From Magnetococcales bacterium (GTDB lineage: Bacteria; Pseudomonadota; Magnetococcia; Magnetococcales; JADFYX01): a DNA stretch of 64,000 bases. Location: contig PEAM01000023.1 in the NCBI GenBank assembly GCA_002753565.1, positions 1 through 64,000 of the forward strand, given 5' to 3'. The notes beneath the pieces were generated by a model. That model did no database searches, was not told where the DNA came from, and saw only the letters and a program-made list of their open reading frames with translations. Position numbers and translations under genes: made by a program. Shown piece after piece: positions 25,873-35,496 of the stretch. Within the stretch, counting starts at the first letter, position 1; every line of letters starts with the position of its first letter.

Positions 25873-27774
25873 TCAGAAACCAACCCAAACTTTTCCGGCC
25901 GGTGACAGTCGATCAAACGACAAGAGTACCCGGTTGATTTCCGTTATATCAACCGGCTTGGCAATCACACCATCCATCTGATTGGCCTTACAGCGCTCAA
26001 TAGTCTCCTTCATGACATCGCCCGTAAAGGCGATAATTTTAGTCTGAGCCAGCCGGGGATCTTTCAAAGCCCGGATGCGTCGGGTGGTCTCAAAACCATC
26101 CATGTGCGGCATGCGTAAATCCATCAAAATAATATCAAACGGCTGCTGACTCACCTTTTCCAACGCCTCAGCCCCGCTGGTAGCGACCACCACACCGTAG
26201 CCCTCATCCGCCAGCAGAGTGGAGACAATCTCCTGGCTCACCAACTCATCTTCAACCAACAACAGCGAGAGGGGCGGGACGGAGGGGCGCTTGGCTGTTT
26301 GGGGTTTTTCAACCCAGTCGACCCCTTTTTCAAAGGGTATGAAAAGACGAAAAACAGTCCCCACTCCCCATGTACTCTCTACTTCCATGGTTCCCCCCAT
26401 CATCTCTACCAGCCGTTTGCAGATGGTCAGGCCAAGTCCCGTCCCTTGCTGCAGTCGGGAGATGGATGCATCTACCTGAACAAAAGGGTCAAAAATGCTT
26501 TGCTGCTTCTCAAGTGGAATACCTATCCCCGTATCTCGCACCTCAAACAGTACATCAACCCCACTCTCCCGGCAGCCGACCTGCTGGACCTCGACTGTAA
26601 TCACCCCCTGCTTGGTAAATTTAATGGCGTTGGCCAGCAGGTTCCAGACAACCTGACTCAGTCGGGTTGGGTCACCCAACAGAGTTGGGGGAAGCTGGGG
26701 GTCCAGAGTGTAGTGTAGCTGTAAATTTTTCTGTTGGGCATCCGGTGCCATCAACGAGACCAGCTCCTCCACCAGCCGGTGCAGGTCCACCCTCTCTGAA
26801 ACCAGCTTTAGCTTACCCTCTTCAATTTTTGATAAATCCAAAATATCGTTAATAATGTGCAGAAGAATTTTCGATGAGAACGAGATGGCATCCACCAGTT
26901 TTTGCTGATTGTTTGGCATCGACTGCCGACGAAGCATCTCAATGGCACCCAGAACGCTGTTCATCGGTGTTCGGATTTCATGGCTCATGGTGGCCAAAAA
27001 GTCACTTTTGGCCTGGTTGGCATTTTCCGCCTCATGTCTGGCTATAACCAGATCCTCTGTTTTCTCATCGACCAACGCCAACAGTTCATCTCGATTGATT
27101 TTGTTCTGCCTGAGCAGCTCCTCTTTGGATTTTTTAAGGCTTATCCGCATAGAGTCCAACGTGGCAGCCAACATGGCCAACTCATCCTGGCCCGGCAGTG
27201 AAATATCGCTGTCCAAATCCCCTTTTCCTATGCGGATGGAGGCAGACGACAGCTGTCGAAGAGGGCGCCTGACCATGGTGGAGATAAGGATAAAATGGGT
27301 GATAATGATAAACAGCACCATCATGCCCAAAATCAAAATCAGGCTCTGGACACGCTCTTCGATGCGCTCCTTGATGGGGTCAGTCCACATGCCCATGGTG
27401 ATGGTGCCCAGAGGAAAGCCGGCATCAACCTCGATGGTCTGGGTATAGTTTTTTACTGACTGTCTTGCCGAAAGAACCGGCCCGCTCAGCACCACAGTTC
27501 GACGGTTAGCCGATAGCTCTATTTTGATAAAGGCAATCTCCTCTATCCTGGCAAGAAAGGTATCGGAAATGTTTTGCAAGGCAGGAAAGTCATCATACAA
27601 TATGGGGCCAATGGCCGCTTGAGACAAGGCGTATATCAACGAGTTTGCCTGGCCATCAAGACGATCTGCCTGCCTTTGCCGCTCGTTGGAAGAGCTATAG
27701 AGAGCATAGGCACCGATAATCAGAATAGAGACCAGAGAGGATAGAAAGATCAGCTTCAGATCCAGGCGCTTCAT
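25873..27774 (-). CDS. Membrane hybrid sensor kinase (HAMP-HisKA-HATPase-REC)
   Basis: A 633-residue protein. Two membrane helices (LIFLSSLVSILIIGAYAL near 9-26 and LILILGMMVLFIIITHFIL near 145-165) bracket a periplasmic sensor region. A HAMP segment follows (RRPLRQLSSASIRIGKGDLD). The HisKA box has His265 in ATMSHEIRTPMN, and the ATPase has NLLANAIKF and GTGLGLTI. A C-terminal receiver has phospho-acceptor Asp552 in ILMDLRMPHMDG. The PhnD-like gene starts 14 bases upstream in the same operon and probably provides ligand sensing. No separate output protein is adjacent. Confidence 0.9.
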   Translation of the reverse strand: MKRLDLKLIFLSSLVSILIIGAYALYSSSNERQRQADRLDGQANSLIYALSQAAIGPILYDDFPALQNISDTFLARIEEIAFIKIELSANRRTVVLSGPVLSARQSVKNYTQTIEVDAGFPLGTITMGMWTDPIKERIEERVQSLILILGMMVLFIIITHFILISTMVRRPLRQLSSASIRIGKGDLDSDISLPGQDELAMLAATLDSMRISLKKSKEELLRQNKINRDELLALVDEKTEDLVIARHEAENANQAKSDFLATMSHEIRTPMNSVLGAIEMLRRQSMPNNQQKLVDAISFSSKILLHIINDILDLSKIEEGKLKLVSERVDLHRLVEELVSLMAPDAQQKNLQLHYTLDPQLPPTLLGDPTRLSQVVWNLLANAIKFTKQGVITVEVQQVGCRESGVDVLFEVRDTGIGIPLEKQQSIFDPFVQVDASISRLQQGTGLGLTICKRLVEMMGGTMEVESTWGVGTVFRLFIPFEKGVDWVEKPQTAKRPSVPPLSLLLVEDELVSQEIVSTLLADEGYGVVVATSGAEALEKVSQQPFDIILMDLRMPHMDGFETTRRIRALKDPRLAQTKIIAFTGDVMKETIERCKANQMDGVIAKPVDITEINRVLLSFDRLSPAGKVWVGF

Positions 27775-27788
27775 CTCTTACTCTCTGC

Positions 27789-28679
27789 TCATCGAATCGG
27801 CTCAAGCTGGCAACTCTCAAACCGATCAACCTGGAGCATGGCCTCTCTGATGGGAAGATAATCCTCCTGACTGGCAGGGAAAAACCCTTCTATTTTCAGT
27901 TTTTTAAAAGCAACCTGCGCCTTCAAGCCCAATATCACCGACTGAAGCCCGTTAAAAACGACCTCATCCAGACCGGCCCGAGCCAACCAGGGCTTGGTGA
28001 CATTGGGAAAGCTATGGAGGATTTTTAAGGGGCTGTTATTTTTGTTCCTTTTATAAAAGGTCGACTCCTTGAGCGCCCCCGCATCGAACCGACCAGAGGC
28101 AACAGCTGTGAACACATTATCATGACGCTGGAGATAGTCATGCTCAGCAAGGTGAGCCGCACAAATACCCACCTTGGCAAGCTCTCGTTGTGAAAGATAA
28201 CGCCCAATGGTTGAGACCTTGTTGCCGAAAGCAAATCTCTTTCCTTTCAGATCGGAAAGCCCCTTCATGGCACGCTCTTTTCTCACCACGATCAAACCCT
28301 GAAAACTTTTTTTGCCTTTTCTGTTTTCCATTGCCAGCAGTCGAATAGCCGGATTTTTTCTCTTGGCAAGCACATACGAGGAGGGCCCAAGACGACCAAA
28401 ATCTATCTCCCCCTGGACAAAAGCTTCAATGGATTCATGGTAGGTTCTGAACACTTTAAAGTGAATCTTGACAGGCTGTTGCAGCCGCCCCTCCAACCCC
28501 TCTTCAATCACCTGCAAGACCGGCAGTATCTTTTGGGCGATCACCTGGGGACTGTCCGTTGAGTTGATGCCAAACTGAAGCTCAAGAGGAGAAGGGGTTG
28601 CCAAACTTGACCCGGGAACCACCATCACAAAAAAGGAAACCGACAACAGCAGAACAGAAAAGAGATATCTTACGCGCAT
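27789..28679 (-). CDS. PhnD-type periplasmic binding protein
   Basis: A 296-residue protein with a signal peptide (YLFSVLLLSVSFFVMVVPGS). It matches the phosphate/phosphonate-type substrate-binding family: LQFGINSTDSPQVIAQKILP, a central DFGRLGPSSYVLA, LIVVRKE and DLKGKRFAFG, then FDAGALKEST. Such proteins normally serve ABC importers, but here no permease or ATPase gene is nearby. Instead a hybrid sensor kinase follows after 14 bases, so it likely acts as a sensory ligand-binding subunit. The ligand cannot be deduced. Confidence 0.8.
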   Translation of the reverse strand: MRVRYLFSVLLLSVSFFVMVVPGSSLATPSPLELQFGINSTDSPQVIAQKILPVLQVIEEGLEGRLQQPVKIHFKVFRTYHESIEAFVQGEIDFGRLGPSSYVLAKRKNPAIRLLAMENRKGKKSFQGLIVVRKERAMKGLSDLKGKRFAFGNKVSTIGRYLSQRELAKVGICAAHLAEHDYLQRHDNVFTAVASGRFDAGALKESTFYKRNKNNSPLKILHSFPNVTKPWLARAGLDEVVFNGLQSVILGLKAQVAFKKLKIEGFFPASQEDYLPIREAMLQVDRFESCQLEPIR

Positions 28680-28930
28680 TTAAACACCTATACAGCCCCT
28701 CATTTGATAAAGGTCGGCCCCCTTGGGGAGGCAACCCTCTGACCACACAAAAATCGTCACAAATCAACAACTCATCATGCCCACACAGCCCAAAATAAAC
28801 CCCCAGCCACATCAAGGCAACTTCTGCCCGCATATATATTTTTAATTTGATGTTTTAGAATATGTTGATTATCTTATATAGCGTTTCCTTAATCTTTCTC
28901 ATCCATCTCTTTTATTTGGAGGGCTGTAAG

Positions 28931-29017
28931 ATGAAGCTAGAGTCTATTGTTACCATTGTTGCCGTTGTCATGATGTTTTCAGGTGTTGTGTTTCTGCCCA
29001 TCTTGTTTGGCTCGTAA
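28931..29017 (+). CDS. Possible 28-residue membrane protein
   Basis: ATG 28931, preceded by TTGGAGGG at good spacing, opens a 28-codon frame (MKLESIVTIVAVVMM ... ILFGS) ending TAA. The whole product is one hydrophobic helix with a charged N-terminus. It lies alone between a leftward binding-protein operon and a leftward SulP gene. Small single-helix proteins often regulate larger membrane proteins, but no family is recognised. The strong ribosome site is the main support. Confidence 0.45.
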   Translation: MKLESIVTIVAVVMMFSGVVFLPILFGS

Positions 29018-29102
29018 CTGTTTTTTCATACAGTCTCTTCCCTCCCTCTCCTCAGAGTGGAGAGGGGCGGGATTGGCACTTTACCCTCTCCTCCTCCCTG
29101 CC

Positions 29103-30776
29103 TCACCCCACCAAAGAGTCTTGAGCCTGTGCATCTTCCTCTTCCAGCAACCGCTTGGCATGACGCAGCGCTTGCAGACGAACCGGATGGCGGTATTCAG
29201 GTGAAATGTGGCGAAGAATGCCCAGATCATCCAGGGTATTGATCACCTTTCCACCCACACAATCCCCACTACAGGAGAGCAGAACCATGCGTCCTGAATC
29301 CTGACACTGTTTGATAATCTCCTCCAAGGCCAAGGCGATGGAGGTATCGATCATGGTTGCCCCCTCCAAATCGAGCACCACAACCCGATAATTCATCCCT
29401 ACCGGCCCCATTTTGCGAACCATCTCCTTGGCTGAACAGTAGGAAAAGGCCCCGGAGAGGTGGAGAACCAAAATGCGCCCCTCGGCCCAGCGAAGAATCT
29501 CCCGGCCCTTGACGGTGATAGGCGGATATTCTGCCGGGCTGGTGACCAGACGAAACTGTTTGAGCTGCTCCTCACTCATCTGGTTGGCAGAGATCAGGGA
29601 GGAGACGATAACCCCAACCCCTACAGCCAACACCAAATCAGTCACAACGGTCAGCAACAGTACTATCAGGGTGACCAACATGCCACCCCGAGGGGCTTTA
29701 TGCAGGCGGCGCAGATGTTGCCAGTCGATGATATCATACCCCACCTTCAGAAGAATACCGGCCAGAACCGCATGAGGAATCTGCTCGGCCAGCGGCCCCA
29801 ACCCCAAGACAACAGCCAGCAATACGACCGAGTGAAGAGCACCCGAAAGAGGGGTCTTGCCACCAGCGCGAATATTGACCACTGTACGCATGGTCGCACC
29901 GGCCCCTGGAATGGCGCCAAACAGCCCCGCCACCATATTGCCAACCCCCTGCCCCACCAGCTCTCGATTGGATTGGTGATAGGTTCGGGTAAAATTATCC
30001 GCCACCAAACTGGTCAGCAGAGAGTCGATGGATCCCAGCATGGCCAACGTAATAGCAGAGGAGATCATACCGGGAAACTGGCTCAGTTCGACGTCAGGCA
30101 GGATAATCTCTGGAAAACCGGTGGGAATCTCACCAATAACCGGCGCACCAGGAAGCGCAAAGACCCCGAGCAGGGTACCGGTTAGCAGTGCCAGAAGAGG
30201 TGCGGGGAGAAAACGGCTGACGGCAAGGGGGGTGAAAGAGACAATAGCCAGGGAAAGAACCCCCAGCAGCGCCGCATTGCCAAAGGGGCCGGAGAGAAGG
30301 TCCGGGATCATGGCAATGGCATGCAACACCCCTTCAGAGGAGGGCGGATACCCAAGCAAGGGGGCCAGTTGCAGCAGGATGATTATGACGCCGATTCCGG
30401 TCATAAAGCCTGAAATGACCGAAAAAGGCATGTAGGTAACATAATGACCCAACCGCAATGAGCCAAACAGTATCTGCAGCGCTCCCCCCATGATGACGAC
30501 GGTAAAAGCCAAGGCAGGGTTATCCCCATACTGGGTAATAATAACCGCCATCACCACGGTCATGGGGCCGGTAGGACCAGAGATCTGAGAGGGGGTTCCG
30601 CCAATAATGGCAGCAAAAAAACCGACAAAAACCGCCCCATAGAGACCGGCCATCGCCCCGGCCCCAGAAGCCACACCAAAGGCTAAAGCCAACGGCAGGG
30701 CAACCACGGCAGATGTCAAACCACCAAAGATATCTCCCCGAATATTTTTAAAGTGCAGACCATTGACAAGTTCCAT
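29103..30776 (-). CDS. SulP-family anion transporter with STAS domain
   Basis: The start at ATG 30776 (MELVNGLHFKNI) gives 557 residues; the open frame extends to 30872 but that start lacks support. The N-terminal 400 residues are a multi-pass SulP core (DIFGGLTSAVVALPLALAFG, IIGGTPSQISGPTGPMTVVM, NLVGQGVGN-like AGLFGAIPGAGATMRT). The C-terminal 120 residues form a STAS domain (VVVLDLEGATMIDTSIALAL). Family members carry sulfate, bicarbonate or other anions, so the substrate is open. It is divergent from the ArsR-type gene, with 522 bases between. Confidence 0.85.
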   Translation of the reverse strand: MELVNGLHFKNIRGDIFGGLTSAVVALPLALAFGVASGAGAMAGLYGAVFVGFFAAIIGGTPSQISGPTGPMTVVMAVIITQYGDNPALAFTVVIMGGALQILFGSLRLGHYVTYMPFSVISGFMTGIGVIIILLQLAPLLGYPPSSEGVLHAIAMIPDLLSGPFGNAALLGVLSLAIVSFTPLAVSRFLPAPLLALLTGTLLGVFALPGAPVIGEIPTGFPEIILPDVELSQFPGMISSAITLAMLGSIDSLLTSLVADNFTRTYHQSNRELVGQGVGNMVAGLFGAIPGAGATMRTVVNIRAGGKTPLSGALHSVVLLAVVLGLGPLAEQIPHAVLAGILLKVGYDIIDWQHLRRLHKAPRGGMLVTLIVLLLTVVTDLVLAVGVGVIVSSLISANQMSEEQLKQFRLVTSPAEYPPITVKGREILRWAEGRILVLHLSGAFSYCSAKEMVRKMGPVGMNYRVVVLDLEGATMIDTSIALALEEIIKQCQDSGRMVLLSCSGDCVGGKVINTLDDLGILRHISPEYRHPVRLQALRHAKRLLEEEDAQAQDSLVG

Positions 30777-31298
30777 CGGCTTTTTACTTTCTATGTTGTC
30801 CCTATAAGCAGGGTTAAACCTGGAAACAGCAAGGGGTACCGGAGGTAAGGCAAGCAGAAATAAAAACCGCAACCGGGCCTGGCTCTGCTGGTTTTACTGG
30901 ATGGAACAGCAGGTTGATACACAACTCTAACGTCATCAAAACGAGTGATGTATTATCGGTTAAAGTTAAAATCCTGAATGTGTCCCCTTGGGAGCCTGTC
31001 AGAACCATCATTTGAGCATGATACTCCTTCCCCATCTCCTTCTCAACAGCTTGAAAATCAAGCCGGATCAGCCTCCATCAACAGAGGAGAAAGCAGGATA
31101 AAAAAAAGATGATCCGGATAGCTGAATAGGATTTATTCTCAAAAAGTGAAATTATTCTCTTGACTACTTAACCAATACTCTCTATGCTGCGACGCAATAT
31201 TGCTGCATCGCAATATATCAATTTCACACTTTTAGCCTCAAGCCGACACACACCTTTTCCATTGTCAAAAACCGATTCCGACCAAAGGAGTTTTCCAC
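30777..31298. other. Divergent intergenic region, sulP / arsR-type gene
   Basis: About 520 bases with no credible gene. It holds the promoter and palindromic sites described for the ArsR-type gene near its right end. The left part, next to sulP, shows no clear promoter. Confidence 0.45.
31160..31213 (+). promoter_or_regulatory. Promoter and operator of the ArsR-type gene
   Basis: TTGACT (31160-31165) and TATGCT (31183-31188) are 17 bases apart, close to the sigma-70 consensus. Immediately after lies the palindrome GCAATATTGC (31194-31203) and then a second GCAATAT copy (31209-31215). ArsR-family repressors bind such AT-centred dyads, so autoregulation is likely. Confidence 0.6.
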
Positions 31299-31625
31299 AT
31301 GGACTGTGAATATGACGAGATCAACTTTGATCAGATGGCCCGTTGCATAGGCGCCATCGCCCATCCACTACGGCTAAAAATCATTACCGCCATTCGTAAT
31401 CAGGAGTTGAATGTCAACGAACTGGTTGCCACTGTCGGCTCCTCTCAGTCCAATATTTCTCAACATCTGGGCATTCTTCGGGAGAAAGAGATCCTTCACT
31501 CCAAACGTCGAGCCAACAAAGTCTATTATCGCCTGGGTCGCTGTGGTGTAGAAGAGCTGCTTCTCCTGACAAACGACATTTTTGCCGGCCAACAAAACAG
31601 AGGCCAGCAAAGACAGCCTGCCTAA
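31299..31625 (+). CDS. ArsR-family transcriptional regulator
   Basis: A 108-residue winged-helix protein with AAAGGAG before the ATG. The helix-turn-helix is NVNELVATVGSSQSNISQHL, followed by GILREKEILHSKRRANKVYYRL. Cysteines lie at residues 3 and 16 and in LGRCGVEE, so a thiol-based metal or sulfur sensor is possible, but the classical metal-binding motif is absent. It is divergent from the SulP transporter, which may be a target. It ends in a strong bidirectional terminator. Confidence 0.85.
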   Translation: MDCEYDEINFDQMARCIGAIAHPLRLKIITAIRNQELNVNELVATVGSSQSNISQHLGILREKEILHSKRRANKVYYRLGRCGVEELLLLTNDIFAGQQNRGQQRQPA

Positions 31626-31643
31626 GCCACCCCCTTCTCATCT

Positions 31644-31673
31644 AAAAAAGGCCCCCAATTGGGGGCCTTTTTT
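31644..31673. terminator. Bidirectional intrinsic terminator
   Basis: AAAAAAGGCCCCC-AATT-GGGGGCCTTTTTT is a perfect 30-bp palindrome with A- and T-runs on both sides. It ends the ArsR-type gene on the + strand and the hybrid kinase on the minus strand, whose stop codon (31672-31674) overlaps it. Confidence 0.9.
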
Positions 31674-34600
31674 ATCCGACCTTTTTCAAGCCGGATAAAA
31701 TCGCCTCAATCTCTTCAAAGGTTGCCGGCTTTGCCACAACCTCTGGGTAGCGCCCTCCCCCCCCTGTTGGCAGGGGCGTTCCCTCTTGACCGGCAGAACA
31801 GAGATAGACAGGAATCTCCGGGCGAATGGCAACCATGCGCTGAGCCAGATCCCGACCACTCAGGCTTGGCATATGCAGATCGGTAATCACCACATCAAAC
31901 CCCTCTGGATGAGCCTGGAATCGACGCAGTGCCTCCTCCGGGTCAGCCGTACATAAGGCGTGCCGATAGCCGCTCGCCTTCAGCCGCAGGGCGACAGTAT
32001 TGACAAGGGCCTCCTCATCATCAACATACAAAAGACGCGGCAGGGGTGCAGTCCGCTGCTCCACAGCAGGCCGAACCACCTCTTCGATGTTTTCATCCGT
32101 GGGTTTATAATCGATCGGCTTCTCCTGGCAGCCACCCACGGCTACCTCTTTCAAGGCGGTGGAAAAATCTTCAAGGGTGAGGGGTTTTTGCAGATATTTT
32201 TTCAACCCCAGTTCGGCAATAGTATCGGCATGAATGTTTTCGCTGTAACCGCTGCAGAGAAAGATAGGCATATCGGGACGGTGGGACAAAATCTGCCCGG
32301 CCAGCTCTATTCCGGTCATGTTGGGCATCATCTGGTCGGTAATCACCACATCAAAATCGCCAGGACTCTCCAAAAACCGGCTCAAGGCCTTTTGTGGATC
32401 GGAGAAGGTCTCCGACTCATACCCCAACACCTTTAACATGCGCCCCCCCAGCTTAACCAGATCCTTCTCATCATCGACAAAAAGTACCCGCCCTTCGCCC
32501 CGCTCTATCGAAGGAGCCGATTGTTCTGCCCCCTCCTGATTGTTGGCAGACTCCACCACCGGCAGATAGAGATAAAAGCGGGCACCCAGCCCAACCTCAC
32601 TCTCGACATGGATGGCCCCAAGAGAGGCCTTAACCGCCCCATGGACGACAGAAAGCCCCAGGCCGGTCCCTTCATCTTTGTTTTTGGTGGTATAAAAAGG
32701 CTCAAAAATCCGTTCTTGTAACGCTGCCGTCATCCCCGGTCCACTGTCTTGCACCACAAGCTCCAGGAAGCTACCCGGCTTGAGATCCAACCGCTCCGCC
32801 TCCTCTTGGCTCAAGAGCACAGAACGCAACGCTACCGTCAGCACCCCTCCCTGATCCCCCATGGCCTGAATCGCATTGGTACAGAGGTTGGTCAACATCT
32901 GATGCAGTTGAGTGGTCTCCACACAGACCATCAACCCCTCATCGACCATCTCTTCCTCGATACGGATGGCAGGAGGTGTAGTGGAACGGATAAATTTTAG
33001 CGCCTCACCAATGACAGGAATCGGGTTGAGACATGTTTTAGGAACCTGGCTACGGCGACTGAAGGTCAGCAGTTGATTGACCAACGCCTTGCCTCTTAGG
33101 CTGGCTTTTTGAATGATGTTCAGACTCTCGATGGGGCTACCGATCCCCAGGGTTGCCAACTCAACATTACCCAAAATAATAGCCAGAATATTGTTGAAAT
33201 CATGGGCAACACCGCCAGCCAGAGTACCGATAGCCTCCATCTTCTGAGCTTGGCGCAACTGGCTTTCCAAGGCTCTTCTTTCGGTGATATCCCGCAAAAA
33301 AGTGCAGAGATAAGAGCCCTGACCAATCTGGGAGTAGGAGATGCTCACCTCCAGATCGATCAGCCCACCCTCTTTATTTCGGTGCCGGGTCTCAAACTGC
33401 CCGCCCCCCTCCGAAAAAACCGCCTGGATATGGGCCCGAACCTCTTCCGGCGATTCGTTAGCCTCCAGATCAGATACAGTCAGAGCCAGAAGCTCCTCCC
33501 GACTGTATCCACTCATTCGGCAATAGGCGTCGTTGACCTCCAAAATCCGCCCCTTCTCATCCACCACCCAAAAGCCATCCTGAGTAGTCGAGATGATGGT
33601 TTGATGCCGATCAACCAGCAGCTGCAACTGTGCCTCAACCTCCTTTCGGTCGGTAATATCCACATGGGTTCCGACAAAGCGTACCAGCTTGCCCGCTTCA
33701 TCGGGAATGCCAAATCCACGAGAGAGAATCCAGACATAGTACCCCCGCTTATGACGCATCCGAAACTCGATTTCGAAAGAGGGCTGGGGATTATCCAGAT
33801 AGTTGGCTATTGCCCTTTGACAACGTTGAAGATCATCCGGGTGCAAACGGGACTCCCACTCCCAGAGCTGAGAGCCGATCTCCTCCTCCCGATAGCCGAT
33901 CATGCTTTTCCAACGTGGGGAGTAGTAGACCAGACCGCTGGCCAGATCCATATCCCACAGACCATCTTTGGCCCCCTGCATGGCGAGAGAGAACCGCTGT
34001 TCACTCAGGCGCAGATCCTCTTCTGCCCTCTTACGGTCGGTAATATCCTGCCCCACCGCAATAATCCCGGCTGGCCCACCGGCGGCATCCATCAGCCGGT
34101 CAAAATTCCACAGAAACGTTTGCCGCTCACCTTTTCTGTTTTTAAGGGTGTTTTCATAACCAATGACAGAGAGGCCTGAGTCTAGAAGAGTCTGCCAAAT
34201 GGGCAGTAGATTTTGCCTCTCCTCTTTTTCAACAAACCGCTGCAGATAGTCCCCCCCCAACACCGCCTCCCGTTTCTGTCCGAAAAGCTGCTCGGCGGCT
34301 GGGTTGAACTCCAAAATCTTAAACTGGGGTGACAAAGAGAGAATAACCGTAGGGGCGGTCTGAATCAGGGTCTTATAGTGCCGCTCCGACTGAATCAGCG
34401 CCCCTTCGGTATAGTGGAGAAGCTGGCGGTTTTCCAGGGTAATGGCCACCAGTTTGGCGGCATTGCGGATGGCGGGCAACAGATCCGGGGAGAGAGGCTC
34501 GGGGGTCTCGACAAAAACCAGGCTGCCAAAGGCGTTTCTGACCGTGTTGATTTCGATGGTGGGCTGCTCGGAGACCACACCGGGGGGTAAAAGTTGAACC

Positions 34601-34725
34601 GTCAGGTCGGGATGAAAATTGGAGATGGCCTCGACAAACAGCGACAGAATACGTTCCTGGCTTCGTACCTGGGAGAGGTTGGCAATCAATAAAAGAAGAT
34701 CATGGAAAATTTGACTTCGTTCCAT
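31672..34725 (-). CDS. Soluble multi-PAS hybrid kinase with two receivers
   Basis: A 1017-residue protein without membrane segments. The N-terminal 130 residues are GAF-like (SQERILSLFVEAISNF). Three PAS domains follow, each closed by a DITDRK- or DITERR-type end. The kinase core has His508 in GTLAGGVAHDFNNILAIILG and the ATPase box DEGTGLGLSVVHG. Two receivers complete it, with DVVITDQMMPNMTG and DVVITDLHMPSLSG. A gene downstream on the minus strand does not exist, so the target is unlinked. The MEDS-domain gene upstream on the same strand may belong with it. Confidence 0.9.
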   Translation of the reverse strand: MERSQIFHDLLLLIANLSQVRSQERILSLFVEAISNFHPDLTVQLLPPGVVSEQPTIEINTVRNAFGSLVFVETPEPLSPDLLPAIRNAAKLVAITLENRQLLHYTEGALIQSERHYKTLIQTAPTVILSLSPQFKILEFNPAAEQLFGQKREAVLGGDYLQRFVEKEERQNLLPIWQTLLDSGLSVIGYENTLKNRKGERQTFLWNFDRLMDAAGGPAGIIAVGQDITDRKRAEEDLRLSEQRFSLAMQGAKDGLWDMDLASGLVYYSPRWKSMIGYREEEIGSQLWEWESRLHPDDLQRCQRAIANYLDNPQPSFEIEFRMRHKRGYYVWILSRGFGIPDEAGKLVRFVGTHVDITDRKEVEAQLQLLVDRHQTIISTTQDGFWVVDEKGRILEVNDAYCRMSGYSREELLALTVSDLEANESPEEVRAHIQAVFSEGGGQFETRHRNKEGGLIDLEVSISYSQIGQGSYLCTFLRDITERRALESQLRQAQKMEAIGTLAGGVAHDFNNILAIILGNVELATLGIGSPIESLNIIQKASLRGKALVNQLLTFSRRSQVPKTCLNPIPVIGEALKFIRSTTPPAIRIEEEMVDEGLMVCVETTQLHQMLTNLCTNAIQAMGDQGGVLTVALRSVLLSQEEAERLDLKPGSFLELVVQDSGPGMTAALQERIFEPFYTTKNKDEGTGLGLSVVHGAVKASLGAIHVESEVGLGARFYLYLPVVESANNQEGAEQSAPSIERGEGRVLFVDDEKDLVKLGGRMLKVLGYESETFSDPQKALSRFLESPGDFDVVITDQMMPNMTGIELAGQILSHRPDMPIFLCSGYSENIHADTIAELGLKKYLQKPLTLEDFSTALKEVAVGGCQEKPIDYKPTDENIEEVVRPAVEQRTAPLPRLLYVDDEEALVNTVALRLKASGYRHALCTADPEEALRRFQAHPEGFDVVITDLHMPSLSGRDLAQRMVAIRPEIPVYLCSAGQEGTPLPTGGGGRYPEVVAKPATFEEIEAILSGLKKVG

Positions 34726-34848
34726 AAAAACACACTTCTCCCCAACCAGAAAAAAAGACCAGGGAATCTTCCCCCTTGATCTTCAATGACAGACCGTCAT
34801 ACCGATACACACCTCAGGGTGTCATGACTCTATTCCAAAGAGAGTAAA

Positions 34849-35496
34849 TCATAAAAATTCAGGGGCATTATTCTCAAGCCACCGATCCGGCTCTTGATAG
34901 AAGGGATTTTCTGTCACAACCCCCCCGCTGATGGTGTAGGGGTGGGTTTGCAGGACACTCATGATGACAGAGCCGCTAAACTTGTTCACATCGTACAGGC
35001 AGAGGCTGACCCAGGGTTTTCCAGGTATAAAGCGGTTGAGTTTGGCCTCGTAGGCCATTAAATGTTCCACACCCGGCGTCTTGCTCTCTTGTGACCAGAT
35101 CATATCAACCACACCCCGAATATTACGTGGCCCCTCTTTTTGGGTGTCGGCAAAAAAACGGTCCAGCCCAGAGATCATCTCCGGTGGAGAGAAGCTTCCA
35201 TTGGGATAGTAGAGGGTTCGTGCATCCAGAAACCGAAACCGGTCTGGATCATCCAGATGGTTTTCAGACTCTGGATAACGGCTTTTGAACAGCTCGGAAA
35301 AGGAGGCCAGGGTCCTTTCGGTCGGACAATAGAGACCCAGATCATTGGCCTGATCTCCCCGCCCCAAAAAACCCAAGATGATATCGTCTCGCTCTTTTTC
35401 CGATTCATACAATCCACAAAGATGGGTACCCCAATTACACGAACAGTTATGAAACCCCAAATCGACAACAGGTTGGGAAGAGGTTTGCAGATGCAT
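34849..35496 (-). CDS. MEDS-domain sensory protein
   Basis: A 215-residue protein. The N-terminal motif HNCSCNWGTHLCGLYESEKE is the hallmark of the MEDS domain, first described in DcmR-type regulators and methanogen sensors. A P-loop-like ATPase pattern is not seen. The rest has RFRFLDARTLYYPNG and IRGVVDMIWSQESKTPG, which match MEDS proteins. The domain is thought to bind ligands or metals through its cysteine and histidine residues. It lies 123 bases before the hybrid kinase gene on the same strand, suggesting joint signalling. Confidence 0.75.
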   Translation of the reverse strand: MHLQTSSQPVVDLGFHNCSCNWGTHLCGLYESEKERDDIILGFLGRGDQANDLGLYCPTERTLASFSELFKSRYPESENHLDDPDRFRFLDARTLYYPNGSFSPPEMISGLDRFFADTQKEGPRNIRGVVDMIWSQESKTPGVEHLMAYEAKLNRFIPGKPWVSLCLYDVNKFSGSVIMSVLQTHPYTISGGVVTENPFYQEPDRWLENNAPEFL

